DNA of 64,000 nt from Venturia oleaginea. Its lineage: Eukaryota > Ascomycota > Dothideomycetes > Venturiales > Venturiaceae. Under the pieces are notes generated by a model. That model saw only the letters and a list, made by a program, of their open reading frames with translations, was not told where the DNA came from and did no database searches. Both the position numbers and the translations under genes were made by a program. The stretch covers positions 62,001 through 126,000 of the forward strand of contig JABMLP010000005.1 of NCBI GenBank assembly GCA_013176395.1, given 5' to 3'. Below, piece after piece: positions 10,566 to 21,201 of the stretch; the first letter of the stretch is position 1; the number at the start of each line of letters is the position of its first letter.

Positions 10566-10766
10566 GTCAAGGATGAAATCAGTGTCAAATGAACTCATTT
10601 CATTCACCTCATTTGTACTAGCTTGAGCACGAGCCCCTCAATCGTGTATATATATGGGCATGCCCACGATCATCAATTCAGACTTCAGTCTGCTTCATCT
10701 ACCTTTTGACATCTGCCTTGATTACGTACCGTAGGGCCACCCCAACGGCGGGAGAGACTTGTCCGT
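10566..10766. repeat. Fragment of another LTR-like repeat
   Basis: This contains a TATATA box and the palindromic GGGCATGCCC, both common in fungal copia LTRs, followed by a T/C-rich stretch. The boundaries are not defined. It is the target into which the solo LTR at 10772 inserted. No coding sequence. Confidence 0.35.
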
Positions 10767-10771
10767 GGTCG

Positions 10772-11485
10772 TGTTACAGATCACCTCAAGACCGAAGAGC
10801 AGGGACAACGGGACTTGCAGAGGATGGTTGGATAACAAGAAGTTGTTGTTAGGACTGATGTGGAGTGGAATCCGTTGGGCGCACAAGAGGGGACTAGTGC
10901 AACCAGGTCAGTCCTAAGAGAGAATAGTACGTGCAGGAGTCACGTGATATTCCCACAGTTCCCACAGCACTTGGCATTGCCCACAGTGTGGGAAGTGTGG
11001 GAAGAGCCAAGAGGTGTGGGAAGAGCCAAGAGGTGTGGGAATACACCTTGGCACCCAGAACCAGAAGGGTATATAGGGAGGACGTTGGACGGACTTTCCT
11101 TTCTCTCTTCGTGGTTATCTCATGTTATGTTTCTCACATAGGAGCTTCTTCAACCTACTACAGTAACGACCGTTTACTTAGATACAATCAAGCACAAGTC
11201 ATATGGACACGAAGCAAGCCCACCCCCAACCTTCACACTAACCGACAAGCGTTCAGGATTGATCTGAGGATCAAATCGGTTAGACGACAATTGAATTGGG
11301 AGATACATCGGACGGCTAGGATCTAGTGAGCCTCCAAAGAACCTGAGCAAGGAAAGGTACTTAAGGTAAGTACTTCCAGACTGATATTGCCCTTACCCCA
11401 AACCCGCGGACCAGAACAAGAGAACACAGGTGTCAAGAAGGTCTTGACATAATCAACTGTGTTGAGAAACGAGTTCCCCGTAACA
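10772..11485. repeat. Solo LTR, 714 bp, GGTCG target duplication
   Basis: It starts TGTTACAGATCACC and ends TTCCCCGTAACA (perfect 6-bp inverted ends TGTTAC/GTAACA). It is flanked on both sides by GGTCG (10767-10771, 11486-11490). A second, interrupted copy is at 20974-23306. It contains a tandem GTGTGGGAAGAGCCAAGAG repeat. No element body remains, so it is a solo LTR left by LTR-LTR recombination. Confidence 0.9.
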
Positions 11486-11707
11486 GGTCGTACCGTGACA
11501 AAGGCGCCACAGTACACGGGCCACAGCAAGACCTATAAGTAGGTCTTGCCCCCAGCCCCCATTCACATAGCTACCTGTAGTTCACTATCACATTTAGTCC
11601 ATACCTGATTGCTGCTCACGCCTTTCATTAGTTACTATTAGCCGATTTCAGATGTCTCTATGTAGTGTCTATTACAGTATTCTATTATATACTACGGTTA
11701 TAATTTA

Positions 11708-13518
11708 ACGTTTCACCACTCACTTGGCCACCCCAGCCACTAAATCTCAAGTCATCGTGCGATAAACCTCCCACCAATACAGCTTTTATTAAAATAATTC
11801 CAACATTACATTCTTTACGTATTTGGGCATCGATTCATCTTATGACCTTGAATACCGCAGCCACTACATGTTGGTAATGCTCGCTGATGTACGACGACTT
11901 CCTGATCTTGAACACTATCTCTAGAGCTATTTTCGCATTCCTCGACCAAGAACTGACCCTATTGAGCTTGTAAAACGCCTCCATATGCAATATATCGTCT
12001 ACGATACTGTTGCTTCTGTTTTCGTCGTTGGTTCTCTGTACAAAGCTTCCTATTCTCTTCTGTAAGTATTACTGCTGAATTCATTGCGACTTGACATCCT
12101 TTGATGAGTTGACCAATTGCTTGAATACTTGGGCTCTGAGATTGGCGATAAAGAAGATTTCGGACGAGCTGAGCCTGCTGCTCAAGCTGAGCTATCGTAC
12201 GAGGAGTTTCTGACGTCCACTGTGGCGCTACTCCATGGGGTGTACCTGGTGGTGAGGGCGTTTTGGTAACTGTAAGCGACGAAAGAACGCGCTGCGGGTC
12301 GTACGGAATAATTCCTGTCGCTTGAAAACCGCTCTTAATATTCTGCTCAGAGAAGATAGTAGGTCGGATGCTTGCATAGATTGATAGAAAGTCCTCTTTA
12401 TCAATATGGTGGGTTCCCTGACGAACAAGCTCTTGAACTGCTTGGCCGTAGGAGCGTTTCAAAGGCGAAAAACAGCTTACATCAAGCGGCTGAAGAAGAT
12501 GAGATGTGTGTAGCGGCATAAAGAGTGATGATGTTATTCGTACGACAATATTCGTCAAAGTCTGGTGTTGCGTGACTGCTGTGGCCATCGAGGATAAGGA
12601 GGCGGTGGGTACCCTTCGTACGAGCTTCGGTATGAGTATTGAAGTGCTTGATCCACTCAAATGCAAGCTCATCAGTTGTTCAGCCATTATTGCTGATAGC
12701 AATAACCCAATCGGCCGGTAACTGACGGTACCAGTTTGATTGATGTACTTTTCCAGGAAGGATAATAAACGGCGGAATTGCCCAGCCTGACGCGTTGATT
12801 CCCTCAATCGCTGTTATCCATTCACGATTCCCTGGCTGTACAACAGTTGCTCGTCCGACTGTATCGGCGCTTGTAACCACCTTTGAGGTCGCGATAACCC
12901 CCATCATAAAGCCAGTCTCGTCAAAATTGTATATATCCTCCGTAAGGATGCCGTACGACAGACGCGTCTCTTCAACACGCTGAAACCACGCGTCGATTGT
13001 CGCTGGATCTTCGCATTTTGCACGCTGTGAATGGAATTTACGATTCCACTTCGTACAAAGCTCCGGCTGAGCGTTGATGAAGCGGGATACCCAGTTCTTC
13101 CCGACTAATGACGGTGGAGGATTCGTACCGCATTTTTCGAGTAAAGCGTTTGCCATTCGTCGTATGTCGATGATTTGGGGCGGAAATCCTCGTCGATCAA
13201 GGTCTAGGATCCACTGAACCAGAGCCTGCTCTTCATGTATTTGTAACTTTCTCTTTTGGTGGTTAGATTCGCTTCGCGGTTTACCACCTTGAAGACGAGA
13301 CTGAAGTGTAGATCGAGGAATATCGTACGACGCTGATATTTGACGTTGACTTAAATTTGGATTCGTTTGAAAGCTCTGCTTCGCAAGAAGTAATTTAGCC
13401 TCTTTGCAAGCCGATCCGGGGGTTGGTGTTGACATTATCGCGATAATTGTACGAAGGGATTAGACTTTTTGGTTGGGTGGCCAAGTGAGTGGGTGGCCAA
13501 GTGAATGGTGAAACACGT
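11708..13518 (-). mobile_element. Pogo/Fot1-type DNA transposon, inactive
   Basis: This is an element of about 1.8 kb bounded by TA on both sides (11706-11707 and 13519-13520). Its ends are imperfect inverted repeats: left ACG-TTTCACCACTCACTTGGCCAC, right (inverted) ACGTGTTTCACCATTCACTTGG. The right inverted repeat contains an extra direct copy of GGGTGGCCAAGTGA. It carries one transposase gene, which is broken. Confidence 0.85.
11959..13435 (-). pseudogene. Pogo/Fot1 transposase with stop and frameshift
   Basis: This is a pogo-family transposase (nuclear, cut-and-paste, TA target). It has an N-terminal psq-type helix-turn-helix (about residues 20-65), a CENP-B-type DNA-binding region (about 75-150), then a DDE_1 domain. 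The catalytic Asp residues sit in YNFDETGF, ILDGHSSH and LLQPLDV, and a basic tail follows. It is disabled twice: a TGA at 12680-12682 where the family has Trp (SNNGW), and a one-base frame change near 12515-12525 before the LLQPLDV block. TGG to TGA is what a C-to-T change on the other strand gives, so RIP-like damage is possible, but one change proves nothing. Confidence 0.88.
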
Positions 13519-13520
13519 TA

Positions 13521-13907
13521 AGTAAAATTAGCTTACTTAATAGAACTCAGCGTCTACTGAAAGTCTAGGCTCTGGACCTTAGACTACTAAGTTCTAGGCG
13601 GAAGCCACTATTTTTAAGGCAGGTGTAATCTTAAGGATCCTGATCGCGGGTGTAAATCTAAGATTTTGGGGGTAGAAATTATGTTATCCAATAAAGATCA
13701 TCAATTCAAAAGCACAAACGTCTCGGCAAGTTATTTCATAAGTTCGTCATTACAACCCATCCATCCCCATACAAACACCTCATACCGCTCCGTGAAGAAT
13801 GGCTTAATTACACCAAAGAAACCCCTCAAAACCAACAACGCCTCCAGCCATGCCAATGCCGCCTCAAAGAATCGACAAGAAGAGAAAAGTAACATCGCTA
13901 AAGACCA
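13521..13907. other. Spacer, 3' flank of the formin-GBD gene
   Basis: Non-coding. A CTAG-rich segment near 13555-13600 lies next to the pogo element. The rest is the downstream flank of the gene ending at 13908. Confidence 0.5.
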
Positions 13908-16707
13908 TCACAACCACTCATCAACAGCTGTCTTACCAATCCCTAAACTTATCCCCAAATCCAAAACGGGCGGCGCCTCAAGCTTAGGCGCAGCGTCGTT
14001 CTTTTTAACGGGAGATTTCTTCGCACTCTTTCTGGGAGACTGTCGAGGGCCCATTCTCACATCACGGACTTCCCAGCCATCTGCACCAGCAGCGGCGACC
14101 CACGTCTTGAGGCCATCATGAACAGAACCGTAGTACTTTTCTTTGCAGGTCCGCAGGAAACCACCCATCAGTTTTTCCAGTCCTGAGGCTTGAAGTTCAG
14201 CGCGGAGGGCATTTCGCTCTTCACGGGTGGCCGTGGACGCGATCAAAGCATTGAGCAAATCCAGGTGCGATGCTATGTAATTGGTGGCATCCCATTCCAC
14301 GCCGCCGATGTATGGCGCGGCAGGAACAGGTGGTCGTTGACGAGGGAAGAACTCAGCAAGATACTCTTCTGTGGTGAGATTACGGGTATCTGGCTGTTGC
14401 TTCGGTGTAGGAGGTGTCACCGAGCCATTGGTCTTCTGTGGTACTTCGCTTGGTGGAACAGGAACAACGTTGAGATGATGGATGAAAATCCAGAAGATCT
14501 CCTTGGCCACATTCGAGGTTTCATTGATCCAGAGTTTGTAAGGACGGCTGCGTCGCATGTCTAGGATAAAAGGAATCGGTTTCTTTTCGTCTGGAGGTGA
14601 AGGATCGGCCAGGTAAGAGAGGAGTGTTTGGGCTCGAAAGGGCAAGATGTCGGGAATGGTCACGGCTGCTGTGAGGTGGGCGAGCAAAATGTTCGTGATA
14701 ACCTGGCGCGTTGTGAACTCGCTGGGACCTTTGTGTTCTGGGTCGAAGACCATAGCTAGAAGTGCTGGGAAGAGAGTATTCTCGATGTCGCATAGTTTCT
14801 GAAGAGCGAGATCTGTCGTACATAATGCTTTGAGACATAAAAGTGCTTCATGGAGAACTTGATCTTCATGGTCCTCACTGGAGATAGTATTAGCGATGAG
14901 CGTATATACACTGATCAAGTCAAGGTACTTACCGCCACTCGACTTCCATGATGCGATGCAACAGGCTGACTATCTCATCCATTCCACCAAGCTGAATGAA
15001 GCTCGTGACCCATTGTACTGTCTCATTCCTGAGAAGCAACCGAAGCTTGTGCATTCTCCCGAGCTCGATTTCCTTCAGGTCTTGCTTCTTCCTCAAGTAA
15101 GTGACATAATCCTGAGGCACCGCAGCTTTATGAGCTTTGCCAAAGAATCCACTGCCCGAGCTGGCAATCGATGTTGAAGATGGTGATTTCGGCAACATTT
15201 CAATCTTTGATGCGCGCTTTGAGTCTGGTCCCGCCTCTGGTCTTGGTTTCTTTGCAGGTGGGTCGCCTTTGTCGCGCTTACTAAAAGTAAAAGTCTTGCT
15301 TCGAGGCCGGCTGCGCTTCGTGCTTGAGCTCTTCGATTCTTCTAAAGCCGGCGCCTCTACATACTCTTCACTTGATGTTCCACTGGCGGTTCGCTGGACA
15401 TGTGTGCTATCGCTTGTTGTAAATGGATCGGTGTCCGGGGACCGTGGCGCTGGAGTTGTCTGCTCGTTTTCCCACGATCGAATGAATTCAGATTTGACTC
15501 GAGGTTTGAGACTGCGCATGCTTTTGCGCATGTTTTCTGGGATGTTGCGTGAGTCCTAAGCCGAGAGTTAGCGCAATTTTAAAGAGTATTTGTGATGGTG
15601 TCTTACCAAGACGGCCTCAAAAGCAGCATCAATCTCCTTTGGATCCATCTCAGGAGCCTGTCCACTTCTTTCCTTCACGGTCTTGTTTGTGCGGACATTG
15701 AGATTGTTTATCGCAGCTACGGCAGCTTTGACTCGAGAAGTCCTCTTTGGCATGGATATGCCCTCTGTCGGAGCCAGCGAAGTCAACTTCGAATCGCTGG
15801 ACCTGCCTTTCTCCACGCGATGCCCACTTTCTTCCTCGGAGCTGGTCCGTCGCGAGCTTATCAATGACCTGCGGCGACCATTGTTGTCGTCGCTAATCTT
15901 CCTGGTCATTGCTTCAAATATCGATATCGACGAAGGGTGTCCCGAGAAGGCCTCAGACTTTGGACGTGGTCTTGAGCCCAATGTTGGCTGATCGCAGCCA
16001 TAAAAATTGCGCTGCTTCGAGGGCGAATATTCTTTTGGTTCGTATAATGCGATCTCTTCTTCAATTGTACGGCCATCATTCAAAGTGACCTTTTTTGTAC
16101 TGGCCATCTCTTGCGTTGCAGTTGAAGCGAATTGAGCCCATATTGGAGTTTGAGGAGGCTGTACGGCTGATGCAGGAGGTGGTGTATTTTCTTTGTCTGT
16201 GGTAGGGAATCGGTTGTCGGGTTCAGCCTTGGGAGACTTGACTTTTGCGAATACGGAGGCTAGATTCGTCGAGGATTTGATCTTTTTCGGCTTGGACTTC
16301 TCGTCGCGTGTCGGCTTGGTTGGCGATTCCCTAGTCTTCAATTTGCTCTCGTCCTTGTCCTTACCCATTGATCGCAGAGACATTGTACTGGCAGATTTTA
16401 TATGCATTCGGGGCTGCTGCTGCGGTGGAGCGGCGGGGCGTCGCGACGATTGTTGTTGATTGTTGTTCGGAGTGATTTCGCCCAACACACGGTGACCAGC
16501 GTGCGGGTGGTCTTGAGGAAGGATGGGTGTATTGAGTCCTGTGAAAAATGGATTGAAAGCAGTATTCTCCTTGATTGGGCGTGGGGAGGCGAGCTTGTCG
16601 TCGTCGGTGGAGCGTTTGTTTGGCTTGGACGAGATCATGGACATCAAGACGCTGGCAGACTTGCCTCGCCGATGGTTTGATCTCATGGCCGGTTGAGGAG
16701 GATTCAT
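13908..16707 (-). CDS. Formin GTPase-binding/FH3-domain protein lacking FH1-FH2
   Basis: I assign three exons: 16707-15607, 15555-14933 and 14877-13908, giving 897 residues with introns of 51 and 55 nt. The first ~370 residues are basic, Ser/Pro-rich and probably disordered, with a KKVTLNDGRTIEEEIALYEP patch. The central region (about 350-750) resembles a formin GTPase-binding/FH3 armadillo-like fold: EMDPKEIDAAFEAVLDSRNIPENMR, then helices such as WVTSFIQLGGMDEIVSLLHRI, then ALLCLKALCTT. The C-terminus is Lys/Pro-rich and ends in a short hydrophobic stretch. No FH1 polyproline or FH2 actin-binding domain follows, so it should bind a Rho-type GTPase without nucleating actin. The role is inferred from the fold only; polarity or septation is likely. 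The start at 16707 gives an MNPPQPAMRSNHRRGKS N-terminus; Met8 is an alternative. Confidence 0.8.
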
Positions 16708-17122
16708 GGTGAGTAATTGATGTATTGGGGAAAATGATGGGGGCTAAGGCTGGGAGCAGGTCCAAGAAGTGTTTATGAAATTTGGTTGCTATGCCGTTGC
16801 TATTTGTCCTCGGGCGAGGCCAAATCCCTGCGAGGCTGTATCACGACACCTCACCATTCCATTTTTCATGTCAGATTGTCAAATATTTCTCATCAGCTGC
16901 AAGAGCTATGGTAGTCTCTATAACTTTATATAGAGACCAATATCACACCAGACTACCAGTGTTGCGCACTTTGAGTATCATCACGTGCTAACGCAATCAA
17001 GACGCGTCAATATCGGCGGCAGGGGTCAGGACTCTGCAATTAATAGCGGGGTGCGGGAAAGTCTCGTCCATCTCATCTCCCTTCCTCCTCCACCATTGAC
17101 TGACGGTCTCATTCTAAGCAGC
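16708..17122. other. Spacer upstream of formin-GBD gene
   Basis: This holds the promoter of the minus-strand gene starting at 16707 and the upstream region of the decayed gene at 17123. A TATATAGAG motif occurs near 16930. No other feature is supported. Confidence 0.4.
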
Positions 17123-19190
17123 ATGGCGACAGCTATTTGCCAGGCACGGACTGTGTCTGATGAGTTATCATGTAAAACTGCCGCGACGGCAACCGAGAAC
17201 GAGTTCTGTAACTTTCATTCAAGACAGTGTTATGGTAAGATAGTCCTTCTATCAATCTAGATACTTCAAGCTGCCACGCGCATGGGGCTCTCCCTTTCTT
17301 TGCTCTTGCATCTAGGATTCGAGGTTGTTCAATAGCAGTCTCTCCACCAGGGACGTATGGATATAGTTCTGGCAATCTCCAATTCAAGCATAGCCAGAAC
17401 TTTGTAAATATTCATCTTGATCATGGCATTCTCGTTTATTCTTGAGTGATCGCAGAAGGGCCTTGAGATGACGGGGACTCTGATATATCAATTTGAGTAT
17501 CCGGCGGTCAACAGGACCCGCACAGCACTTTCATGGAATGGATGGAAAGGGATCGCTCGAAACGTGAGTAACTTTGGACGTCTTTGAGCTCTCCTGCTCC
17601 ACCAGAATTCATGCTAACAAGGCAACTCCAGATTTCAAGGAGATGTTCAATGCTTGCGATATCGATCCAGATTCCATTCAGGCATACAACGAATCCATGG
17701 ATCTGGCCAAAAGTATTGAACAGCACGAAATGGGCAGCCTTAAAGGCGCCGAGTATTGCTTCTTGATCCTCGACTTCCTTGGTGTACAACCAGGTGTCGG
17801 CTCAAGGCGCGCCTTGCGTGACGTCATCCGTGCTTACCCAATGATTGCACACTTCTTTCCTGGTTTCTCAGATCATTCCATTGCAAGTTTCCTAGCTTCC
17901 AAGTATGGAAACCCCTTTCAAGGTTCCAAGCTGTTCGAACCGAGCCAACGGTCACAAGTGCCCAATTAAAGATCACACACTAGCAACCGCTATCGACATA
18001 AGGCGTTCTGGAAGAGTGGGAGGGCATCGAAAGCGACAAGAAGAACAAGATGGCGCTTACATACGCCTATCCACGAGAGTGGGACAGGCTTGCGCGGCCG
18101 ATTCTTGCCAAATGTAGATTGGCCTTCACTGCCTTCGAAGTTACGGTTCCAGCTAGTTGAAAGCAGTCTCTCGAATCCGGATCACTATCGTCGGATTTCT
18201 GGCAGTCTCGCTTTAAAAATTTATCGATATCGATCTCGACATAGGCATGGTTAGCCAAGTCAACCAATTTGTAGAGGCTCTTGGGTGACCTGACCCGTCA
18301 GGGCAGCGAATGGAGTTGACAAAGCGTATCGCTAACATTTTCCAGTTTACAAAGAAGGCCTTGTTATGAGATCGAGCGAAATACAGAGTTGTTGAGTTGA
18401 ATGGACATAGAGTTGCATGTTCTCGCCATAAGGGCAGTTCAATCAGGTTATGTAGGCCATTCTACAGTGCAAATAACAAAGAATGACTGTTTGCAGCAGG
18501 AATGCAGCAATCCGGTTTCTTAACAATCCACATCACATGTCTGATACATGATCTACATTCTTACACTTGTTCAACCTCGCTATACACCTGCAAACCGCGG
18601 AACGGGAGTTCCAGGTATGGTTATCTGTAACAGTGAACCAGGCCGAGGACTCGACGTATATTTCGACTATACGATTATAGGAAGCGAAAGATTCGATCAT
18701 GATCGCCGTATGGTTCATCCTGACAAGTATCTCGACCTCCTTCAACAAGCAAAATCATTCGCTTCGAAGCATACAAATGCACGGTTCGCACTCCTACGCA
18801 TTTGGAGTTCACCATACTTCTGGCCGCTTATGCTGGGACATGACAATTTCACCTCCTTCATCGATGGCCAAGAACGCTGTTGGGAATTCAAGTTCGTATC
18901 CAAGGATATGTATTGTTCAGAATGGAGTATCCATTACACCATTCATATGATAGTCGAGAAATTTGCCGAGCCATTGGGCTACATGGGAATGGGAAAGACG
19001 TGCACTATCACACAGAAGAGACATTGTTCTTGTAATGGGTACTGACGAAGAGGATTTGATGAGGAGGGTGGTCGGCACGACTTATGCTGTGCAGGGAAGA
19101 CCATGGTTGAGGGAGACTGATTTGGCAAGAAGTTTTATCAATGTGGATGCGGCGCTTTTGGAGCACTTGCATGACTGGTGGTTCGATTAA
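17123..19190 (+). pseudogene. Decayed host gene of unknown function
   Basis: Several coding-like blocks lie in order on the plus strand but cannot be joined in one frame. At 17123-17237 a Cys/His segment contains ENEFCNFHSRQCYG, followed by a GTAAG. At 17630-17930 is a helical block (DFKEMFNACDIDPDSIQAY, GSLKGAEYCFLILDFLG). At 18015-18150 a block contains YAYPREWDRLARPIL. At 18548-19000 an acidic/aromatic block contains YFDYTIIGSERFDHDRRMVH. The last block, at 18990-19190, contains HRRDIVLVMGTDEEDLM and ends WWFD. The final step needs a one-base shift near 19000, and 18150-18540 has stops in all frames. It resembles a fungal hypothetical family with a short Cys/His N-terminus. I do not know its function. 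Confidence 0.55.
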
Positions 19191-19858
19191 TGGTCAGCTG
19201 TTTGCTCAGCTTAGGAGTTAGCAAATCCACTCCCTGCAGTGATGACTTTTGTAAGTGCATATAGAGCTAAGCTACCATTCGTGATTAGGCTCGATGTCAA
19301 ACAATATTTTGTACAAAAGTTAATCTATGGAGATATTCAGCTTCCGCCCTTTACCACGGACCTGTTCGTGAATTCGGAAATGAATTCTTAATGCAATCAA
19401 AATATTTAGCCGCTGCCAATGTAGCGATGTGGTTATGGGAATTTCAAAGGTATATTGAGAATCTCCATATATTCAAATAAGTTAGGGGTACTAACGGCTT
19501 TCAAGGCGGGATTTTAAGGGCGTTCGAGCAGGGCGGGAGTAGCTGCATTGTGTGCGACGGGAATGCATTAAGGACCCACTCCTATTAGATTACGAATAGA
19601 CCCTGGCCCACAATGCAGCCAATGTGCATTGAGTTTCAAATCGCGGGTTCATGAACACAGCCCAAAATCCGAGATAGAGACTCGCACTTCTTGGGCTGTT
19701 ACAGACGCACCAGAGGCACTGTCGCTCATTGTATCCACTGTTGAATGTGTGCACAATGAGGTAAATTAATAACTACATGGAGCCTCAATTGAGGAGATTG
19801 GGGCCTTACTATATTTACAATTGAATATACTAATAACGTAGGAGTAAGAAGTGGTAAT
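19191..19858. other. Gene-free spacer before pogo-like element 2
   Basis: Non-coding sequence without a supported gene. Segments such as GGGCGTTCGAGCAGGGCGGG near 19515 suggest a degraded small transposon, but I could not pair its ends. Confidence 0.35.
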
Positions 19859-20129
19859 AACGACGTGTAAACTAGATTATTACCTAAAACGTAACGTATG
19901 ACGTAGTCTATAGGCCTATGCGCCATATATGCCTGTGCGCCAACCCCACCGAGTATTCTTACAAAAAACGTATATATTTCAACAACACCGCCATCTATAA
20001 CAGTAATATACATTTTAATTGGTTCTTTGACGCTCTGGGCAGATCCTAGCATTATGCTCAAGCGACTGGCATACGCTACACTTTGGTGATGCTCGTTGCC
20101 GTACCTGAGCAGGTACATTTTCAACCCCC

Positions 20130-20940
20130 TCAGTAGGTGTATTCTGCTAGCCACCAGAGACCTATCTCGTTGGTTGTCCAGCCGTTCTCGCTCACGCCAA
20201 TTGCCCAATCTGGTGGTAGGATCCCGTCTGAATACCAGGCTGCCTGGTGCATTACTGCCTCGAAAATAACGAGCGGAGGGATTGGAAACCCTTTCGCACA
20301 AATAGCCTCAATAACCGTAACCCACTCACGGTTGCCTGGCTGCGTTGTCCTCGGTCTCCCAGCCTTATCTGCTCCTGTAACAACCTTTGCAGTTGAAATT
20401 ACCCCCATCTGAAAACCAGTCTCGTCAAAATTGTAGATATCGTCATCGAGGATGCCATGCTCAGCTTGTGTACGTCGTACGCGTTCAAACCAGGCTCGAA
20501 TTAGGTCTAGGTCTTCGCATTTTGCTCGCTGGTAGTCGTACTTGCGGTTGTACTTCGATTTTAGTACGTCGTGGCGGTTAATAAAGTTGCGTACCCAGCA
20601 TTGGCCTGCAGAGACGAGTTGGCCATGTTGACTGGCTAAAAGGCTTGCCATAGTCCGTAAGGCGGCAACAGTAGGTGGCATACCGCGTTCATCCATTGAA
20701 AGTATACGCTGTACAAGGTACTCTTCTTCGGTGGGTGTAAGGAGGCGGTTTTTCGCGGTAGAACCAAGTCGTGGTTGAGTACCAGCAATACGGCGTTGCA
20801 GGGTATCTCGTGGGACGTCATAGGCTTGCGCGGTAGCTCTATAGCTTTGAAAATCGCCGTTTTTATAGGCTTGAACAGCTACCTTCTCGGTGTAAGGCCT
20901 CTTGTCGTTGTGGCGGTACCATCTCGTGTGGTAATGGAGG
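20130..20940 (-). pseudogene. Pogo-type transposase, C-terminal half deleted
   Basis: The N-terminal HTH/CENP-B part (with YDVPRDTLQRRIAG and LTPTEEEYLVQRIL) and the first part of the DDE_1 domain (YNFDETGFQMGV, then QPGNREWVTVIEAI) read in one frame from about 20940. After ENGWTTNEIGLWWLAE the frame ends at 20130. The expected blocks with the second and third catalytic Asp are absent before the left terminal repeat, so this is an internal-deletion derivative and cannot encode active enzyme. The solo LTR at 20974 has inserted a few bases upstream of the visible N-terminal coding region. Confidence 0.8.
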
Positions 20941-21201
20941 AACGCGTCGCGTTTGGTAGGGTTGGCGCACAGGTGTTACAGATCACCTCAAGACCAAAGA
21001 GCAGGGACAGCGGGACTTGCAGAGGATGGTTGGATAACAAGAAGTTGTTGTTAGGACTGATGTGGAGTGGAATCCGTTGGGCGCACAAGAGGGGACTAGT
21101 GCAACCAGGTCAGTCCTAAGAGAGAATAGTACGTGCAGGAGTCACGTGATATTCCCACAGTTCCCACAGCACTTGGCATTGCCCACAGTGTGGGAAGTGT
21201 G

